The notes under the pieces are model-generated. The model did no database searches. It saw only the letters and a program-made list of their open reading frames with translations, and was not told the DNA's origin. The position numbers were made by a program, and so were the translations under genes. This document shows positions 7,375 to 16,607 of a DNA stretch of 49,794 nucleotides, one piece after another. The stretch is from Actinomycetota bacterium. Its GTDB lineage: Bacteria > Actinomycetota > Actinomycetes > S36-B12 > UBA5976. The stretch covers positions 1 through 49,794 of the forward strand of contig CANFOW010000009.1 in the NCBI GenBank assembly GCA_947448865.1, given 5' to 3'. Positions within the stretch are counted from its first letter, which is position 1. Every line of letters begins with the position of its first letter.

Positions 7375-10056
7375 ATGACCAATTCGCCTGCCGCTCGATA
7401 TGCGGCGGCGAAGGCTCGAGCCAAGCAAGCCTCGAGTTTGCTTGGTGAATTCCGTGAATCTCTGCCTTTCCCACTCGATGACTTCCAAATTCGTGGCTGT
7501 GAGGCGATACAAGAAGGTCACAGTGTCCTCGTTGCCGCTCCTACGAGTGCGGGCAAAACTATTGTCGGGCAGTTTGCGGTGTACACAGCTCTGGCCCAGC
7601 AATCACGATGTTTTTATACGACACCGATAAAGGCGCTTTCTAATCAGAAATACAACGAGTTTGTCGAAACGTTCGGCGCTGAACATGTTGGACTTCTTAC
7701 GGGTGACAACAGCATTAATGGCGACGCGTCAATTGTTGTGATGACAACTGAAGTTTTACGCAACATGCTGTATGAAAATTCGACGGGACTAAAGAATCTC
7801 TCGCATGTAGTAATGGATGAAGTGCACTACTTGGCCGATAGATCTCGCGGCGCGGTATGGGAAGAAGTCATCATTCACTTACCGCAAGGTGTTGGAGTCA
7901 TTGCACTTTCTGCCACAGTGAGTAACGCCGAAGAATTTGGTGACTGGTTAGGAACAGTGCGTGGAGACATTCGGGTAGTAGTTGAAGAACATCGACCTAC
8001 GCCGCTGCATCAGCATGTTCTTGCTGGTCGTGAGATGTATGACTTGTTCACGGATGTGCGACTGCTCAAGGTGAACCCGGACTTGGCGCGAATTGCTCAC
8101 AATGAACGAATGAATCAACGAGGAAAGTTCCATAGTCGATACACCCCGCGACGGGCCGACGTCATTGAAATGCTAGCTAAGGAAGACATGCTTCCGTGCA
8201 TCACGTTTATTTTTTCGCGAGCTGCATGTGATGATGCAGTGCAGCAATGTTTAGCCTCTGGATTGCATCTCACTACCCGCGAAGAAGTGTTGAAGATTCG
8301 CGGCATCGTTGATTCTCGTTTTGTCGATGCAGATACTGAAGAGTTGCGAGTCTTGGGATATGCGTCGTGGCTCGAGGCGTTAGAGCGGGGAATTGCTTCT
8401 CACCATGCTGGAATGCTCCCTGCGTTTAAAGAAGTTGTTGAGTCGCTCTTTCAGCAAGGTCTTGTTAAAGCAGTGTTTGCAACGGAAACGTTGGCCCTGG
8501 GAATTAACATGCCAGCCCGAAGCGTCGTGTTAGAAAAGCTCACTAAGTGGAATGGCAGTGTGCATGCGCCCGTCACGCCTGGTGAATACACACAACTCAC
8601 AGGTCGCGCAGGTCGTCGAGGCATAGATAGCCAGGGCCATGCCGTCGTGGTGTGGCACCAGGGCATGGATCCCAATGCGCTTGCAGGGCTTGCGAGTACA
8701 CGCACATATCCACTCCGATCCAGTTTTAGACCGTCGTACAACATGGCGATTAACCTCATCGGCAAAGTCGGAACACATCGGGCGCGTGAACTTCTTGAAT
8801 CCTCGTTTGCGCAGTTTCAAGCTGACCAATCCGTTGTGGGCCTAGCAACTCAATTGCGTAAAACTGAGGATGCCCTAGATGGATATGGACAAGCCGCTGC
8901 GTGTCATCTTGGAGATTTTGCTGACTACATGAGGTTGCGCGATGAACTGTCGCAACTAGAAAAGAACACGGCTCGTGATGGAGTACGTGAACGTCGATTT
9001 ACGGCAGTGACTTTTTTGAATGATCTTTCCCGTGGAGATGTCATCGTTATTGACACGGATCGTCGGTCAAGTGTGCCTTATGTCGTATTAGATGAAGCTC
9101 GCGACTATGAAGATCCACGTCCGCGGGTTATGTCATTGAATAAGCAAGTCAAGCGCTTGTCTTTTAGTGAAGTTTCTGATGGTGGACGAGTCGTAGGTCG
9201 AGTAAATATTCCACCGACTTTCGATTCACGATCTGTAAAAGGGAAAGCGTTTCTTCTTGATCAGATGCGCTCCATTTCAAAGTCCGCCTCACCAGTAGTG
9301 CATGAGTCCAAAAGTGATTCGCGTGCCGACATCGAAATGTCTCGACTTCGCAAAGCACTTCGAGCTCATCCGTGCCATGGATGTAATGACCGGGAAGAGC
9401 ATGCTCGGTGGTACGAGCGGATGTTTTCAACTCAACGCGAGATTCGCAAACTTGAATCAAAGGTGGAAACGCGAACCAGTTCCATTGCTCGAGAGTTTGA
9501 CCGGATTTGTGATGTGTTGACGCACTTGGGGTATTTGGAGCGAACTGGCTCAGAACATTCGGTTACAGAAGCCGGTCACGTATTGGGCCGTATTTATTGT
9601 GAACGAGATTTGTTGGCGGCCGAATGTTTGCGGCGTGGTTTATGGGAAGGCCTTGAACCAGATCAATTTGCCAGCGTGGCTTCAACTTTAGTTTATGAAT
9701 CTCGCCGTGATGATGACCAGGAAGGTCCTGCGCTTCCAGAAGGCAAACTTGGCGAAGTTATTGATGAAATGCTGCACATTTGGGGCGAACTGAAAGACAT
9801 TGAAAATCAATATCGAACTGATTACTTGCCTGATGTGGATTTGAGTTTTATTTGGCCGATGCTTCGTTGGGGTAGAGGTCAAGCAATTACTCGAGTGTTG
9901 AGAAATACGGATGTTCAACCCGGAGACTTTGTTCGATGGACTAAACAAGTTATCGATATTGTGGGTCAATTAAGTTTGGCCACCGATTCAACATCGCTTG
10001 CGACAACGGCGCGTCAAGCCATGGGAGCTTTGGATAGGGGAATTGTGTCGTGGTAG
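7375..10056 (+). CDS. helY: Ski2/Mtr4-like superfamily 2 RNA helicase HelY
   Basis: The 893-residue helicase carries APTSAGKT (Walker A, 55-62), a DEVH box (148-151), LSATVSN, and the motif VI region QLTGRAGRRG. The C-terminal half resembles the Mtr4/Ski2-type C-terminal (DSHCT-like) domain. It is expected to unwind RNA or DNA, probably in RNA turnover, although its precise role in actinobacteria is not settled. Length is close to the M. tuberculosis protein of about 900 residues. Its stop overlaps the GTG of the exonuclease gene. Confidence 0.93.
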   Translation: MTNSPAARYAAAKARAKQASSLLGEFRESLPFPLDDFQIRGCEAIQEGHSVLVAAPTSAGKTIVGQFAVYTALAQQSRCFYTTPIKALSNQKYNEFVETFGAEHVGLLTGDNSINGDASIVVMTTEVLRNMLYENSTGLKNLSHVVMDEVHYLADRSRGAVWEEVIIHLPQGVGVIALSATVSNAEEFGDWLGTVRGDIRVVVEEHRPTPLHQHVLAGREMYDLFTDVRLLKVNPDLARIAHNERMNQRGKFHSRYTPRRADVIEMLAKEDMLPCITFIFSRAACDDAVQQCLASGLHLTTREEVLKIRGIVDSRFVDADTEELRVLGYASWLEALERGIASHHAGMLPAFKEVVESLFQQGLVKAVFATETLALGINMPARSVVLEKLTKWNGSVHAPVTPGEYTQLTGRAGRRGIDSQGHAVVVWHQGMDPNALAGLASTRTYPLRSSFRPSYNMAINLIGKVGTHRARELLESSFAQFQADQSVVGLATQLRKTEDALDGYGQAAACHLGDFADYMRLRDELSQLEKNTARDGVRERRFTAVTFLNDLSRGDVIVIDTDRRSSVPYVVLDEARDYEDPRPRVMSLNKQVKRLSFSEVSDGGRVVGRVNIPPTFDSRSVKGKAFLLDQMRSISKSASPVVHESKSDSRADIEMSRLRKALRAHPCHGCNDREEHARWYERMFSTQREIRKLESKVETRTSSIAREFDRICDVLTHLGYLERTGSEHSVTEAGHVLGRIYCERDLLAAECLRRGLWEGLEPDQFASVASTLVYESRRDDDQEGPALPEGKLGEVIDEMLHIWGELKDIENQYRTDYLPDVDLSFIWPMLRWGRGQAITRVLRNTDVQPGDFVRWTKQVIDIVGQLSLATDSTSLATTARQAMGALDRGIVSW

Positions 10057-10964
10057 GAACATATTTCGATACTGCAACGATGTACTACCGTGCGTTTTAC
10101 GCGGTGCCTGAATCAATTGTTGCTCCTGATGGCACTCCATCTGGAGCAGTGCGTGGTTTTCTCGACATGGCGAGTACCTTGCTGACTCAGTTTCCAGCCG
10201 AGAATGTTGTTTTTGCTTGGGATGATGACTGGCGTCCAGCGTGGCGAGTGAATCTGATCCCTAGTTACAAGACGCACCGGGTTGAAGATTCGTCGAATGT
10301 GAATGATCAAGAAGAAGCTGTTCCAGATCTTCTCGCTGCGCAAATCGACGCCATTGCCGAAATTTTGGATTGCATTGGTGTTTGTCGACTCGGTGAAGAT
10401 GGACACGAGGCCGATGACATTCTTGGTTCGCTTGTTTCACAACGTGGTGGACCTGCACATGTTGTGACAGGTGATCGAGACCTGTATCAACTTGTTAACG
10501 ATGGTGCGCAGATTGACGTTGTGTCCATTACTAAAGGCATTAAGAATCTTGAAGTGATTACCGATGACGTGCTCAAGACTAAATACGGAGTCGCAGGAAG
10601 CCAGTATGCAGGCTATTCCGCATTGCGCGGCGATGCCTCTGATGGTCTCCCAGGTGTGAAAGGCGTTGGTGAAAAAACGGCTTCGACACTCATTAATCAG
10701 TTTGGTTCATTGTCGGGCGTTCTTGCTGCGGTAGATGCTCAAGACGATGCCATGAAGGAATCACTACGCGCGAATCTTGCTAGTCATCGGGAGTATCTCG
10801 ATGCTGCACTCAAGGTCGTCACAGTGCGCGCTGATGCACAGCTGCCACGCTCGTTGGCGCTACCAGCACGTCTTGCTGATCCACAGCGATTGACAGATCT
10901 GGCGCAAGAATGGGGTATCGAAAAACACGTTGCCCGACTGCTCAAAACCATAGGACTTGGGTAG
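10050..10964 (+). CDS. 5'-3' exonuclease (FEN-like, DNA polymerase I N-domain homologue)
   Basis: The 304-residue protein starts at a GTG overlapping the helY stop. Metal-binding acidic motifs are present: FDTATMYYRAFY, GEDGHEADDILG, VTGDRDLYQLV and RGDASDGLPGVKGVGEKTA, the last including the helix-hairpin-helix. This is the flap-endonuclease fold without a polymerase domain. It likely removes RNA primers or flaps during replication and repair, in addition to DNA polymerase I. The same gene order occurs in mycobacteria. Confidence 0.93.
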   Translation: MVGTYFDTATMYYRAFYAVPESIVAPDGTPSGAVRGFLDMASTLLTQFPAENVVFAWDDDWRPAWRVNLIPSYKTHRVEDSSNVNDQEEAVPDLLAAQIDAIAEILDCIGVCRLGEDGHEADDILGSLVSQRGGPAHVVTGDRDLYQLVNDGAQIDVVSITKGIKNLEVITDDVLKTKYGVAGSQYAGYSALRGDASDGLPGVKGVGEKTASTLINQFGSLSGVLAAVDAQDDAMKESLRANLASHREYLDAALKVVTVRADAQLPRSLALPARLADPQRLTDLAQEWGIEKHVARLLKTIGLG

Positions 10965-10965
10965 C

Positions 10966-12069
10966 GTGGAGTCCGTGAATCCATACAAAGAACGTATTGC
11001 TCGAGTCGCCGCCTCTATTAAGGCGAATGGATCAGACGTCATATTTGTTACACCGAGTGCGGACCTGACCTACCTCACGGGCTATTCAGCTCTTCCGCTG
11101 GAGCGCTTAACATGCTTGGCGATTAATGCCGATGGAAAATCATGGATGATTGTGCCAACGCTTGAACGTCCATCAGCAGAAGCCCATGACATTGAACAGT
11201 ATGGAATTGAACTTCTCGACTGGAGCGAGACGGAAAATCCATATGCGAAGTTTGCGAATGCAGTTGGTCAAGTTTCTAAACCATTAGTTAACAACCTGAT
11301 GTGGGTTGAAAAAGCGTTGCACATCCAGGACGCTTTTGGTTCATCAATTGAATTAGCAAACAAAGTATTGTCGGATATTCGAGCTGTTAAAACAGGTCAA
11401 GAAATTGCCGCGCTTCACGAGGCAGGTCGAGCAATCGATTCTGTTCACAGTCAGATGGCGTCATGGCTTCGTCCTGGCAGAACCGAGCGTGAAGTTGGTC
11501 GCGACATCGCAGATGCGATTCTGCAATCAGGCCATGCGACTGTTGATTTCGTAATTGTGGCTAGTGGTCCAAATGGCGCGAGTCCACATCATGAGGTATC
11601 TGATCGTGTCATCGGCGCCAATGAACCGGTTGTAGTAGACATCGGTGGAACGATGCCAAGTGGCTACTGCAGTGATTCCACGCGCACGTACGTATGTGGA
11701 CAAGCACCTAAGAAATACGTCGAGTATTACGACGCGCTGGCGGAAGCTCAACGCGCAGCAGTGGAGTATGCCCGGCCAGGTGTGACGTGCGAATCAGTAG
11801 ACACTGTTGCACGAAATATTTTGAAAGATCATGGGCTAGGGGACTACTTCATTCATCGCACCGGACATGGTATCGGGATGGAAACGCATGAAGAGCCCTA
11901 CATCGTTTCTGGAAATCGTCAGATTTTAGTTGAAGGTCACGCGTTTTCAATTGAGCCAGGATTCTATATTCCTGGAAAGTATGGAGCACGAATAGAAGAC
12001 ATCGTGACGTGTAATGCCACAGGTATCGATAACGCAAATAACACTTCTCGTGATCTTGTTTCGCTGTAA
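10966..12069 (+). CDS. M24-family Xaa-Pro aminopeptidase/dipeptidase
   Basis: The product has about 367 residues, with an N-terminal creatinase-like domain and a C-terminal pita-bread domain. All five metal ligands are recognisable: the Asp of VVVDIGG, the Asp of CSDSTRTYV, the His of RTGHGIGMETHEEP, the Glu of SIEPGFYIPG and the Glu of ARIEDIV. It should cleave N-terminal residues ahead of proline. The start is uncertain: GTG 10966 is 2 nt after the upstream stop, GTG 10975 has a GGAG just before it, and TTG 10957 also fits. A second M24 gene sits at 28729-29769. Confidence 0.9.
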   Translation: MESVNPYKERIARVAASIKANGSDVIFVTPSADLTYLTGYSALPLERLTCLAINADGKSWMIVPTLERPSAEAHDIEQYGIELLDWSETENPYAKFANAVGQVSKPLVNNLMWVEKALHIQDAFGSSIELANKVLSDIRAVKTGQEIAALHEAGRAIDSVHSQMASWLRPGRTEREVGRDIADAILQSGHATVDFVIVASGPNGASPHHEVSDRVIGANEPVVVDIGGTMPSGYCSDSTRTYVCGQAPKKYVEYYDALAEAQRAAVEYARPGVTCESVDTVARNILKDHGLGDYFIHRTGHGIGMETHEEPYIVSGNRQILVEGHAFSIEPGFYIPGKYGARIEDIVTCNATGIDNANNTSRDLVSL

Positions 12070-12083
12070 CGCGTGAATCTCAC

Positions 12084-13565
12084 ATGAGCCGTATCCGTTC
12101 ACTCGCACTTTCCGTCGCTGGCGGATATCTGTGTTATTTGGGTAGTCGTCCGAATGGTTGGTGGCTCGCGATTGTTGGCACGGGATTTCTTGCCCGAGTG
12201 TTAACGCAGGAAAGTCGTCGGCACCGATTTTTTGGTTTGTTGATGTTTTCAGCGGGTATGTATGTGCCGCTGTTGAAATGGATGCAACTTCTCGGCGTTG
12301 ATGCTTGGGTTTTAATTTCAGTTTTGAGTATTTTGCCGTGGCTGCTATTGGCTGCGTTGCCCGCGCTTGAAGGAAATATCAAATCAATCTTCGCTTACGC
12401 GTGTGGTGTCGTGCTTATTGAGTATGTACATTCGGTAGTTCCACTTGGTGGTTTTCCGTGGGGTCTTTTGGCTTATACCCAACTTGATGGACCATTAATG
12501 TGGTGGGCGCGAATTGGTTCGCAATACGCGGTAAGCCTTGTCATTGTTTTAGTTGGGTTCTTATTCTTTTTTGCTGTTCGGGATCGAAGTTTTAAGCCTC
12601 TCTTGGTTTCGGTTTTAGTGTGTGTACTGGGCAATGCCATTCCGACTGCGCAGGCACATGCTGGTTCACAATTGCAGGTTGCTGCTATTCAGGGGAATGT
12701 GCCTCGCGAAGGTTTGGATGTAGTGACTCAAGCAACACGAGTCACCGAAAACCACATTGCACAGACGCAGGTTCTCACTCAATCAATCAAGTCTGGTTTA
12801 GTTACCCAGCCACAGTTGGTTGTGTGGCCTGAAAATGGTGTCGATGGTGATCCGATAGCAGACACAGAACTACACGATCGCATGCAAACCGTGATTAATG
12901 ATCTTGGGGCACCAATACTTGTTGGAGCTTTGATTTGGGATATAGGTGCACCTGGACCATCCAATTCCGGATTGCTGTGGTTACCGAAAGGTTCGGAACT
13001 CGGCAGTGGAGTAGTGGCACGTTACGACAAGAATCACTTAGTTCCGTTTGGCGAATACATTCCGAGTAGGGAATTGATGACCCGCTTTATCGGAAGACTT
13101 GATCAAATTCCTGTTGATTACTATCCAGGTCACCGACCAGGAATCTTTGACCTCGGGTCAGTTCGTATTGGCGATATCATTTGTTTTGAAATTTCATATG
13201 ACGATCATGTACGCGCAGCTCTTGCAACGGGTGCCTCGTTACTTACCGTGCAATCGAATAATGCAACGTATGCACTGACCGAACAACCAGGTCAACAATT
13301 AGCTGTTACCCGGTTCCGCGCAGTTGAGCATCAGCGTTCTGTTGTGGTTGCCACGACCACTGGTTTTTCTGCAGTCATTCTTCCAAGTGGAAAATTGCTC
13401 GATGTGTCTAAAGAAATGACAGCAGCAATCGTTTCTGGTCAGGTACCGCTGATCACGAGTCGCCAACTAAGCGACTACCTGGGTGATTGGGTTGTCATTA
13501 TGTTCTTGGGATACCTGATGTGGTTCCTGTCGGCGAAACGTCGCACACGTAAACTGACAGTGTGA
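12084..13565 (+). CDS. lnt: Apolipoprotein N-acyltransferase Lnt
   Basis: The 493-residue protein has an N-terminal run of membrane helices (about residues 1-185) followed by a nitrilase-like catalytic domain. The expected triad is visible as Glu250 (VVWPENG), Lys316 (YDKNHLVPFGEYIP) and Cys367 (IICFEISYDD). A last membrane helix ends the protein (WVVIMFLGYLMWFL). It transfers an acyl chain to the N-terminal Cys of lipoproteins such as the FKBP lipoprotein in this window. The stop overlaps the GTG of ppm1 by 4 nt. In mycobacteria these two activities are fused in one protein; here they are separate. Confidence 0.95.
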   Translation: MSRIRSLALSVAGGYLCYLGSRPNGWWLAIVGTGFLARVLTQESRRHRFFGLLMFSAGMYVPLLKWMQLLGVDAWVLISVLSILPWLLLAALPALEGNIKSIFAYACGVVLIEYVHSVVPLGGFPWGLLAYTQLDGPLMWWARIGSQYAVSLVIVLVGFLFFFAVRDRSFKPLLVSVLVCVLGNAIPTAQAHAGSQLQVAAIQGNVPREGLDVVTQATRVTENHIAQTQVLTQSIKSGLVTQPQLVVWPENGVDGDPIADTELHDRMQTVINDLGAPILVGALIWDIGAPGPSNSGLLWLPKGSELGSGVVARYDKNHLVPFGEYIPSRELMTRFIGRLDQIPVDYYPGHRPGIFDLGSVRIGDIICFEISYDDHVRAALATGASLLTVQSNNATYALTEQPGQQLAVTRFRAVEHQRSVVVATTTGFSAVILPSGKLLDVSKEMTAAIVSGQVPLITSRQLSDYLGDWVVIMFLGYLMWFLSAKRRTRKLTV

Positions 13566-14365
13566 GTAACTCTTGGGCAAGCGTCCTTGGACGAGTATTG
13601 GTGATCATTCCTACCTACAACGAAATCGATAATGTGCGCATCGCGGTCGCAGGAGTCCGTGACCATGCACCACAGGCTGACATTTTGATTGCAGATGATA
13701 ATTCGCCCGACGGCACAGGAAACGTTGCAGATGAATTAGCACGTGAGGACACTCGGGTTCACGTTCTCCATCGTGCGGGCAAAGAAGGCCTTGGAGCAGC
13801 ATACTTAGCGGGCTTTACCTGGGCACAAGAAAATGGTTTTGATGTTGTAGTCGAGATGGATGCTGATGGCTCACATCGCGCACAAGATTTACCATCGATT
13901 TTGAATGCGTTGACGTCCGCAGATGTTGCACTGGGATCGCGGTGGGTAAAAGGTGGCTCAGTTGTGAATTGGCCGTTGCACCGAAAACTGTTGTCTCAAG
14001 GTGGAAACATTTACACGCGCCTATGGCTTGGGATGCCCATTTCAGATGCGACCGGTGGCTTCCGCGCTTTCAGAATGACTTCGCTTAAACGTATGAATCT
14101 TTCGCAAGTTGCAAGTCAGGGTTATTGCTTTCAAGTAGATCTCGCATATCGCGCTGTGACAGCTGGTCTAAAAGTTGTTGAAGTTCCAATCGTTTTTCTA
14201 GAACGCGAACGTGGTCAAAGCAAGATGGACCAAGCCATCGTGACCGAAGCTTTAAAGCGGGTGACGTACTGGGGAATTGCAAAGCGCACACATGATGTCA
14301 AAAGACTGTTCACAAAAGGTCGGTGGGACCAGCGACCCCCCGCTGATCCCACCGAGTCTGAATGA
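13562..14365 (+). CDS. ppm1: Polyprenol-phosphate mannosyltransferase Ppm1
   Basis: The 267-residue GT2 glycosyltransferase starts at a GTG in the GTGA overlap with lnt. Signature parts are VIIPTYNEIDNV, DDNSPDGTG, EMDADGSHRAQDL and GGFRAFR, with no membrane helix beyond the catalytic domain. It makes polyprenyl-phosphate mannose from GDP-mannose, a donor for lipoglycan and protein mannosylation. Its 3' end contains a strong hairpin at 14321-14354, facing the convergent rbpA. Confidence 0.93.
   Translation: MSNSWASVLGRVLVIIPTYNEIDNVRIAVAGVRDHAPQADILIADDNSPDGTGNVADELAREDTRVHVLHRAGKEGLGAAYLAGFTWAQENGFDVVVEMDADGSHRAQDLPSILNALTSADVALGSRWVKGGSVVNWPLHRKLLSQGGNIYTRLWLGMPISDATGGFRAFRMTSLKRMNLSQVASQGYCFQVDLAYRAVTAGLKVVEVPIVFLERERGQSKMDQAIVTEALKRVTYWGIAKRTHDVKRLFTKGRWDQRPPADPTESE
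14321..14354. repeat. Strong stem-loop at the end of ppm1, facing rbpA
   Basis: CGGTGGGA (14321-14328) plus CAGCG (14330-14334) pair with CGCTG (14341-14345) and TCCCACCG (14347-14354). Only one C/A mismatch interrupts the stem, and the loop is ACCCCC. The hairpin lies inside the last codons of ppm1, 35 bases from the rbpA stop on the other strand. No T-tract follows in either direction, so it may be a 3'-end stabiliser or a block to colliding transcription rather than an intrinsic terminator. Confidence 0.55.
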
Positions 14366-14388
14366 CGACTTGCTCCTTGCAGATTGCT

Positions 14389-14727
14389 CTATGCAGAGCG
14401 AGTCGTTTGTCCGTGCAGTAATTCCAGTCTTTCTCGCATCAATGCCTCGAGATCCTTAATAGAACGTCGCTCAAGCAACATGTCCCAATGCGAGCGAACT
14501 CGCTTTGGCTCAGGAGCCATTTGTAGCGCCGCACCTAGTCGGCCGGCTTGATTGCCACAGGCGCATTCCCACACGTCTGGAATCTCGTCAGCTTCCAGAG
14601 CGAATGGCAACGTTGCGCTGTGACCTTCTGGACACACGTACGTCGTGAGAAGTCGTGGCGCATATTCACCTGAATCAACTTCGTAACTAGTGGTACCTAA
14701 ACGTGTACCACGCATAGATTCACCCAT
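14389..14727 (-). CDS. rbpA: RNA polymerase-binding protein RbpA
   Basis: The 112-residue protein has an N-terminal RGTRLGTTSYE tail, a central fold with CPEGH and CACG that matches the Zn-binding RbpA core, and the C-terminal sigma-interaction helix RSHWDMLLERRSIKDLE with ERLELLHG. It binds RNA polymerase with principal sigma factors and stabilises open complexes in actinobacteria. The start could also be the fifth codon (14715). It is transcribed opposite to ppm1 and lies downstream of the acnX genes, with its own promoter region. Confidence 0.95.
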   Translation of the reverse strand: MGESMRGTRLGTTSYEVDSGEYAPRLLTTYVCPEGHSATLPFALEADEIPDVWECACGNQAGRLGAALQMAPEPKRVRSHWDMLLERRSIKDLEALMRERLELLHGQTTRSA

Positions 14728-14784
14728 CTGAAAATCAGCCCCTCATGGATGTACGACAATGACGATCACTGACGTGTTGTATAA

Positions 14785-14809
14785 ATACCCATGCAATCAG
14801 GTGGTAAAC
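14785..14809 (-). promoter_or_regulatory. SigB/SigF-like promoter upstream of rbpA
   Basis: On the minus strand, GTTT (14806-14809) is followed by exactly 15 nt and then GGGTAT (14785-14790). This matches the stress-sigma pattern GTTT-N14-16-GGGTAT known for actinobacterial SigB/SigF-type factors. It would give a leader of about 50 nt. Whether the organism has such a sigma factor cannot be seen here. Confidence 0.45.
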
Positions 14810-14862
14810 GGGGCTAATGGCTAAGAATCAGACGAGGATTTCCAAGGACTGTAAAACATTTA

Positions 14863-14891
14863 TAAGTAACCGATAAGATACATTATGTCAA
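14863..14891 (-). promoter_or_regulatory. Housekeeping-type promoter for rbpA
   Basis: On the minus strand, a perfect TTGACA (14886-14891) overlaps the acnX small-subunit stop. It is followed after 17 nt by TACTTA (14863-14868). The predicted transcript has a leader of about 130 nt. Within it TTAGCCCC can pair with GGGGCTGA, which includes the GAGGGG preceding the rbpA start. Confidence 0.5.
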
Positions 14892-15334
14892 CTTAGCGAA
14901 AGCGTGAGGGTTCCATTTTCTGCTGTGACTGGCGCATCCACTACTGCGTGCTGACCATTGCGGATCAGCGCATAGTCGCTCTCTGAGACGACCAAAATCG
15001 GAATGTACTTCTGATACATTTCGCCGGCAACCATGGCACCAAGGGCCACAATGGCGTCCGGTTCGGTCATCACAATGGCCGCAGGCGCTAAATCGGCTCT
15101 GATGAGCTCGGCAAACGAATATGTACCCGAACTTGAGCCACGCCCAGAATTCATCACAAGAACGCGTCCTGTGACGCTGATCGTGTGCTGTGGGTGGTGG
15201 ACGTCAATAATCGAGCCATCAAGGCCTACGCCGCCCCAAAACGACACAGGTTCGTCAAGCTTCAGGACCTCGCCAGCTCCATAACCACGTGTGGCACGAA
15301 ACCCGGTTAGCGACTGGGCGTTGCTGTTATCCAT
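14888..15334 (-). CDS. Aconitase X small (swivelling, DUF126) subunit
   Basis: The 148-residue protein carries the DUF126 swivelling-domain pattern: RGYGAGEVLKLDEPVSFWGG near the start, then VLVMNSGRGSSSGTYSFAEL and an AIVMTEPDAIVALGAMVAGE stretch. It pairs with the large subunit encoded just upstream. The large-subunit stop lies within the first codons of this gene (8-nt overlap), so the two are translationally coupled. Known AcnX enzymes are dehydratases (cis-3-hydroxy-L-proline in bacteria, phosphomevalonate in archaea). The substrate here is unknown. No clear terminator separates it from rbpA. Confidence 0.9.
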   Translation of the reverse strand: MDNSNAQSLTGFRATRGYGAGEVLKLDEPVSFWGGVGLDGSIIDVHHPQHTISVTGRVLVMNSGRGSSSGTYSFAELIRADLAPAAIVMTEPDAIVALGAMVAGEMYQKYIPILVVSESDYALIRNGQHAVVDAPVTAENGTLTLSLS

Positions 15335-16607
15335 GGAACAACTCGCGATCCCAGGTCACATTGCCACTGCGCGCCGAGGCTACGCATTCGGACACCGTGG
15401 CAAGAACAACATCAATGCCAAGGTTGCCTGGCGCATAGTGTGCCCACTTACCTGAATTAGTCATGACCGTTCGAGTGTTTGGGCGCAAGATTGAGGTCAC
15501 ATAAGTGCAGGTATCAAGCACGAATGTCACACCAAGTGCTTCGAGTGCCTCAACAAGGCCTTCTTCTTTTGCTGCAGCGAATACCGACCGACCCGTAGAG
15601 ATGTAGAAATCTACGTCAGAGTGGATTGCTTCCCCACCAATCAATGCGTTGTACGCTTCACGGATTTCATCGACCGAGGCATGCGGAGTTCCCAGACTTA
15701 CTGCGTCAAGTTTGTCCAGAGTTGCGGTAGATAGTTCAGCTCGCGCGTTGGCAATGTCATCAGATGTGATCTTGTGCACTGGCGCATCTGTGTTCGTTCC
15801 CAGAGCTTGTTCCAAAGTATCTGCTTCCGGCGTACGACCGACGACATGGAACAGCGCTACTCCACCTGATGACGCAGCCGCCGCACCGAGTGCTTTCAAG
15901 TTGTCTTCTGAAACATCAGAGGGCAAACCGACATACACGGGATTCTTAGTACCCGCGATGTGTCCGCCGATGTAACCCAAGATTGGATATGTAATGTCCA
16001 TATCAAGTACACGCTGACTCAGTGCAGTGCAATCAAGTACTACGTGGCCGTAACGTAAATGATCGAGATGCAGACCTGCATATGGAGCTTTACCTGTGAT
16101 CGCTGAAGCGATGTCCAGGAAATCTCCATACCTATCAGTGCGTGCTCCCAACACAGAATTAGCAAAAACAATTGCATTGGATTCTGCCCACGCAATGTTT
16201 TCCCCCACTGCTGGACGAGAATCCATTTGGTAAGGCGCACAAGTCCAGGTTTGTCGACAACCGAGAGTCGCATACGCTTCCATCAGTTCCCGACCGGCAC
16301 GTGCAACAAACTTTTCGTGATCCGTATTTTGCAGAATGAGATTGGGATGAATTAAGTCAATCGATCCCACATTCACTGTGGTTGGGACAGTGACTTTGCC
16401 ACCCAACTCGATGAGCTTGTTCGCAAAGTCAAGACCCGCTTGCCCGTAAAAAATACAACCATCAATGTGCACAGAGTTCACGTCAATGAGCTGTGTTGCA
16501 CCTCTCACTCGCCCGAGCTCAGTAATGATTCGCATTGACATAGCAACAGCTGGTCCATGTTTACCATCAAGCATTTCTTGCTCGACGGGCGTCAACGTAA
16601 TGGTCAT
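15327..16607 (-). CDS. Aconitase X large (catalytic, DUF521) subunit
   Basis: The 426-residue protein is full length for the family, with an N-terminal [33 protein letters not shown] (Cys123), [18 protein letters not shown] plus [10 protein letters not shown], and the C-terminal DTCTYV (Cys367) and [13 protein letters not shown]. These are cluster- and substrate-binding regions of AcnX dehydratases. The segment SLGTPHAS (305-312) has Thr where archaeal AcnX, as I recall, has Cys (GCPH). Its ATG overlaps the gcvP stop by 4 nt, so it is part of a glycine-riboswitch operon. Cis-3-hydroxyproline dehydratase is the best-known bacterial activity, but context suggests caution. Confidence 0.9.
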   Translation of the reverse strand: MTITLTPVEQEMLDGKHGPAVAMSMRIITELGRVRGATQLIDVNSVHIDGCIFYGQAGLDFANKLIELGGKVTVPTTVNVGSIDLIHPNLILQNTDHEKFVARAGRELMEAYATLGCRQTWTCAPYQMDSRPAVGENIAWAESNAIVFANSVLGARTDRYGDFLDIASAITGKAPYAGLHLDHLRYGHVVLDCTALSQRVLDMDITYPILGYIGGHIAGTKNPVYVGLPSDVSEDNLKALGAAAASSGGVALFHVVGRTPEADTLEQALGTNTDAPVHKITSDDIANARAELSTATLDKLDAVSLGTPHASVDEIREAYNALIGGEAIHSDVDFYISTGRSVFAAAKEEGLVEALEALGVTFVLDTCTYVTSILRPNTRTVMTNSGKWAHYAPGNLGIDVVLATVSECVASARSGNVTWDRELFHG

